A DNA stretch of 64,000 bases from positions 1,028,556 to 1,092,555 of the forward strand of contig PZJY01000004.1 of assembly GCA_031472005.1 (NCBI GenBank), in the 5' to 3' direction. The position numbers and the translations under genes were made by a program. Positions 60,184 through 64,000 of this stretch are shown here, piece after piece. Positions within the stretch are counted from its first letter, which is position 1. Each line of letters begins with the position of its first letter. The notes below the pieces were generated by a model. It was not told the origin of the DNA and did not search any database. It was given only the letters and a program-made list of their open reading frames with translations. Source of the DNA: Tetracladium setigerum (taxonomy: Eukaryota > Ascomycota > Leotiomycetes > Helotiales).

Positions 60184-60949
60184 ATGGCAACTGTGAGCAG
60201 TCTTCAGGCCTCGTTCCGAGGTCAATCTTCTCGTGAAACCTTACCGATTCTAGGACCACCGATCAGGCTCACGATGTGGCCGCTCTGAAAGAAGCCTTTT
60301 CTCTGTTTGTAAGTTGGCCGACCAAAAGCCGTTATGGAATAGATCTCTTCATACTGACAGACCTCTCTGTAGGACACTGATGGAGATGGTATGCTCAACC
60401 CCCCGTTTGTGCTGCTCATCCAAAATCACCTCAGCTGCTGAAACGCGTTCGTGTGACAGGAGTCATCACCAAGCACGAGTTGAGTGCAGTCATGAAATCA
60501 CTCGGACTCGCCGCCACCGAACAGGAGGCCGAAGATATGATCAACGAGATTGATCTGGACCGATCCGGTTCTATTGATATTGACGGCACGATGACCCCGC
60601 CCTCATTCTTTTCGGGATTCCCATGCTGATTGATGTGCGTCAGAGTTCATCAAGATGATGACTGTCGAGACCAAGGCTGTGAACTTCGAGGAGGAGATGC
60701 GAAGTGCGTTCAGAGTCTTTGACAAGGACAATAGCGGCACTATCTCGGGTGATGAGATTGCCAAGGTCATGAAGACTTTTGGTGAGAATCTCACCGAGGA
60801 GGAGCTGAAGATTATGCTCAAGGAGGTTGACAAGAATGGCGATGGATCGATTGATTGTGAGTAAGGGCTATGAATTATGTTGATCGGATACTAATTTATG
60901 TGTGTGTGTTTCAGATGAGGAGTTTGTCAACTTCTTCTTGGAGAAGTGA
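60184..60949 (+). CDS. Calmodulin-like protein with four EF-hands
   Basis: Exons 60184-60192 (9 bp), 60267-60308, 60373-60388 (16 bp), 60460-60585, 60644-60856 and 60915-60949; 146 residues. EF-hand loops are DTDGDGVITKHE, DLDRSGSIDIDE, DKDNSGTISGDE and DKNGDGSIDYEE, all with calcium-coordinating Asp/Glu in place. It should act as a calcium sensor. The sequence is more divergent than canonical fungal calmodulin, so it is called calmodulin-like. The fourth intron (60586-60643) begins with GC and ends CAG; no GT donor fits. The first exon and its acceptor are the least certain part: the CAG at 60264-60266 keeps the frame, while TAG at 60251-60253 would not. Confidence 0.85.
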
Positions 60950-61321
60950 AAGAGAGAGAGAGAGCAGGCTGGGTTCTTAAAAATTGTCTCTCACCTGTGT
61001 GCGCTGCGCATGGATATCATTGATCAACGGGCTTGAAATTGAACTTAAATTTGATACCATTATTCGGGACTTTCATGTCAGACCACAAGTTCGCGTGCGA
61101 ATTCAGTTGTATCTTGCACGATACTACTGCCTACTCCTGTAAGATTACACAAAAAAGGTAACGAAATGGAGTGAGTGACTTTGCATGTGTATCCATCCAT
61201 ATTATTATTCGGTATTCGACTTTCTACGTTCCTGTGGGATGATGCGTTCGTTACAACGTCCAAGCTCGAAGACATACCGCCTCTCCTCGTGAAGATCCTG
61301 TTCTGCTAAAGCGGAGTAGGA

Positions 61322-61348
61322 CCGACCGACGGACGTCTAGTCGGTCGG
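61322..61348. repeat. Perfect inverted repeat (9-bp stem, 9-base loop)
   Basis: CCGACCGAC at 61322-61330 pairs with GTCGGTCGG at 61340-61348. It lies about 370 bp past the calmodulin-like stop. It may be an RNA structure, a protein-binding site or chance. Confidence 0.7.
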
Positions 61349-62224
61349 CACTTTTCAACAGTCTCTCCTTCTACCTTGATTTTTCTTGGTGATCGTATCT
61401 TCTAAGAAAAAGAGGATATTCATTCAATAATATGATGGGCAGGGCACTTTCTATCTCCTTTCCAAATGCTCTCTCTTCGCACCCAGCGAAATAATGCCGA
61501 TTCACAACATCATCTTTTTTTTATTGTGTGAAGCTTCATCGCGATAAGGATCGGGATTTCCATCCACCATCTACCCCGCTCTGATGGTGGCAAATTCATT
61601 TGGCGGCGGTACGGTAACAATAAGGACCCCGCTGTCATCTCTAGTCCGAACCCCTGAAAGCGAAATACCCAGGCGGCGGCCTGGACCATGTGTTTGTATT
61701 TGCAAATAAAGCTCAGGAGATGAAATAGATACAAATTTATTATTTACACCTTAAGTAACATGTTTATGTATTTATTCACAACAAATATTCACATAAATAT
61801 TCCCACAGCAGCCACAGCACATTCTTTGTATCACAACATTATTGACATGTTTCCTTTTCCTTAGAGGCACATGTGTTCCACCTGATTCGGCGGGGTTACT
61901 TCTTGCTTCCTTCAGCTGTACAAGCAACCAAATAGCCCAAGCTCCCCTCCCACCCAGCTAAAGCGTCTCTCTCATTGGACAGGCGGTGAACTCCCTGCAG
62001 CTCAAGCTTCCCAAGCGAGTCCAATATCCAGGCCCATTTCAGCTGGACTGCAATAAAATATGCAGATTTATATGCAAAATATGCATATATATGAAATAGA
62101 TGCAGATTGTGCACAGATGTGCAAGTGTATTCTCGGAGTTTGGGTGTGTTTGTGTGTGGTGAATGGTTGAATGGTGGCTGGATGCGTTCATTATTTCGTG
62201 ATTTTTACCCCTCCATGCCCATTT

Positions 62225-62237
62225 CCCCCCCCCCCCC
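62225..62237 (+). repeat. C13 homopolymer
   Basis: Thirteen consecutive C in the region upstream of the HET-C gene. The length should be treated as uncertain. Confidence 0.8.
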
Positions 62238-62566
62238 TCCCCTCCATCCCTCCCCTGGTATATCCACGTCACAAAATCCAGGTCGATCTTAATTGAGCAG
62301 GAGCCTCTCATAGTACAAACCAACATATCCAACTTTTTGATTTGATCAACACAACTTCATCCTTCTCCTCCTCCCTCCCTCTTCCTCTTCATATCTTCTT
62401 CTCACCTTCCCAAAGACTTGAGAAGCTGCTCAAAGATCTTGACATCTCATCTCCCACAACCACAACCACAACAACCAACTCACATCAGCCGATCTATCTC
62501 GAAGAACCCCCTCACTACCACTGCACAGCACAACACTCATACACAAAACAACGCTCTCCTCCAACG

Positions 62567-64000
62567 ATGATTTCTTCTCAAACCAGCTTCTTGCTGGGAC
62601 TCGGAGTCGTCCTCTGCTTCATTGCGACCCCGTGGCAGCATTTGGAGCTGGCGATATCATCGATGTCTCCAACGTATGTTCATGTTCATTCCTACTCTAT
62701 CTAGACTCCCCCTCCCTCATTCCCTCCCTCTCTCCCTCTCCCCATCTCCTCTCCCGTCACATCATCCCAAACGAAAATTCAAACCTGAACGAACTTTCCT
62801 CAGCTTAACAACGTCAACTGGCGTCATGGCGATATCGAGAATACCCTTCTCGAATTGCTCATCACCGCTGGCGGCAACACAAAATTTGATAAAATGGATA
62901 TCAAGCGCGGTATGTTTGCTTCCCTTCAGAAGTGTAGAAGAGAATCCTAATTTCTTCTAGTCTACTTCGGCAACTGGCTCCGGGACTACTCCCAGGCTAT
63001 CGATGTCGGTGGACTCAAGCAACTTCCTGCCGATACCATTCGAATCTTGCTTTGGTGCCTTTCTTTCATTACCTTTGGCTATGCCACTGGCGAGTTCGAG
63101 GTGACGGCAGACAGACTTGGTTGCTATCGCCCTGAAGAACACATTGACAACCCAAAGGTGTGTTCCGCCCTCTCCATTCTTCCAACATTATCTCTAACAC
63201 CATCTAGGACTATGCCGACAACGAAGATGCACGACAATACGATCAACGACTCCGAGCACCAGTCGACGAGGGAAAAGAATTGGCTATCGACCCCGAGACA
63301 GGATTGAAGGTTTATATTGCTTCGGAGAATGCTGGTATTCAGACATCTGCTGCTCTTGTCCGAAAGTTGTTTGAGCACTGCATCGAGCTTGGCCGCAATT
63401 ACCACAGAGATAACAACGACAAGAATGCTTTCAACGAGGCTCTTCGTCTGTTGGGAACTGGTTTGCACTGCTTGGAAGGTTTGTACCCTCCTTTCCCACT
63501 ACAGCCCGTCGGATAACTGACTTGCCCAGATTTCTCCGCTCACTCCAACTACACTGAGCTTGCACTCAAAGAACTTGGTGTTGATGCCTTCCCTCACGTT
63601 GGAAAGGGCAGCGAGGTCGATGTCAAGGGCAAAAAAATCTTCCCTCTTGTTACTGGTACTTTCGGAATGACCGATTTCCTGCATTCCGTCGTTGGAGAGT
63701 TGGGAGACAAAGTCGCACAATCCGAGGTTGAGGCATTGGAGTCCAAGCTCACCAGTGCTTCCGAGGAAGATTCAAAGAACGACGAAGCATCCATTCTAAA
63801 AGCCATTCTGGATAAAGTCCCATGGGAGCTTTTGGGTGGCGATGGAGAGAAGCCCGATCCTGCCAAAGCAGATGCACTCAAGAAGGCAGCCAACGAGAAG
63901 GCAGAACAAGCCAAAAACAACCCTGTCGACCCTAACGTTTCTCTCGGAGGTGTCGATATTAACGAAGCCAAGAAACAGGCACAACAAACCCTCAAAGACA
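62567..64000 (+). CDS. HET-C homologue (heterokaryon incompatibility family), 5' part, frame broken once
   Basis: Exons 62567-62673, 62804-62909, 62961-63157, 63208-63478 and 63530 to beyond the window. A signal peptide (MISSQTSFLLGLGVVLCFIA) is followed by FGAGDIIDVSN, NVNWRHGDIENTLLEL, VYFGNWLRDYSQAIDVGGL and HCLEGDFSAHSNYTEL, all strong HET-C family signatures. In Neurospora het-c alleles control vegetative incompatibility; most family members have no known allelic role. Exon 1 needs one extra C in C4 62628-62631 to join the signal peptide to FGAGD. The other introns are clean GT-AG. The 3' end is missing, so length and allelic type cannot be judged. Confidence 0.9.

Larger units (their letters stand above)
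60950..62566. other. Intergenic region, 1.6 kb
   Basis: A perfect 9-bp-stem hairpin lies at 61322-61348, an AT-rich ATGCA-rich patch at 62050-62130 and a C13 run at 62225-62237. No gene was recognised. The right end is the CT/CA-rich leader of the HET-C gene. Confidence 0.6.

Noticed and set aside
3482..62631. Programmed frameshifting as an explanation for the frame breaks
   Set aside because: Sites share no slippery heptamer or downstream structure, occur in unrelated genes and always need an added base at a G/C run; base-calling error is simpler.
1..64000. tRNA, rRNA, CRISPR array or bacterial-style operon
   Set aside because: No tRNA B-box with matching arms, no rRNA sequence, no spaced direct repeats and no bacterial gene arrangement were found by eye; a covariance-model scan could still reveal a tRNA.

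Overview
This window is nuclear DNA from a filamentous ascomycete. Genes carry one to five short introns with GT(N)NGT donors and CTAAY-type branch sites. The gene content is typical of Pezizomycotina: PTH11/SAT4-type rhodopsin-domain protein, 2EXR proteins, an NWD-NACHT-ankyrin NLR, a HET-C homologue, a secreted RNase T1 and a P450. A Leotiomycete is likely, but that is an impression and not a proof. No bacterial operons, rRNA genes, recognisable tRNA genes or CRISPR arrays were seen.

Layout. 2.1-17.4 kb: rhodopsin-domain membrane protein, secreted LVIVD/choice-of-anchor-B protein, a small polytopic membrane protein, an FAH-domain hydrolase (minus) with an in-frame mitochondrial presequence, and a fungal ADAM protease. 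19.6-29 kb: ER Hsp70 KAR2/BiP, a small secreted protein, a Cys-rich/Ser-Thr-rich single-pass surface protein (minus), relics of a transposon, and a hypothetical gene interrupted by one stop codon. 29.5-39.5 kb is housekeeping: HBS1 (minus), VPS27 (minus) and, divergently, a rhodanese-USP deubiquitinase. 40-48.5 kb: RNase T1-like enzyme (minus), DUF3632 protein, MATE transporter, cytochrome P450 (minus). 49.4-64 kb: 2EXR protein, NWD-NACHT-ANK STAND protein (minus), secreted SMP-30-like beta-propeller, a large double 2EXR protein (minus), a calmodulin-like protein, and the 5' part of a HET-C homologue running off the right edge.

Functional links are loose, as usual in fungi. HBS1 (ribosome rescue), VPS27 (ESCRT-0) and the USP (deubiquitination, probably at endosomes) are protein or RNA quality-control genes; KAR2 serves the ER. 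The right third is richer in self/non-self and accessory families.

Most important technical observation: eight gene models need exactly one extra base at 13 places to keep their conserved reading frames, and 12 of the 13 lie at G/C homopolymers. With one base added per site every model has a total length divisible by three. Housekeeping genes (HBS1, VPS27, USP) are hit, so consensus-sequence under-calling of G/C runs is far likelier than pseudogenisation. The frame breaks are annotated as such. The main biological leads are: a possible HBS1/SKI7 dual-product gene, a dual-targeted FAHD1-like enzyme, two GC-AG introns, several micro-exons, a 10-bp phased A-tract repeat, and a phased TGACTTCC cluster.
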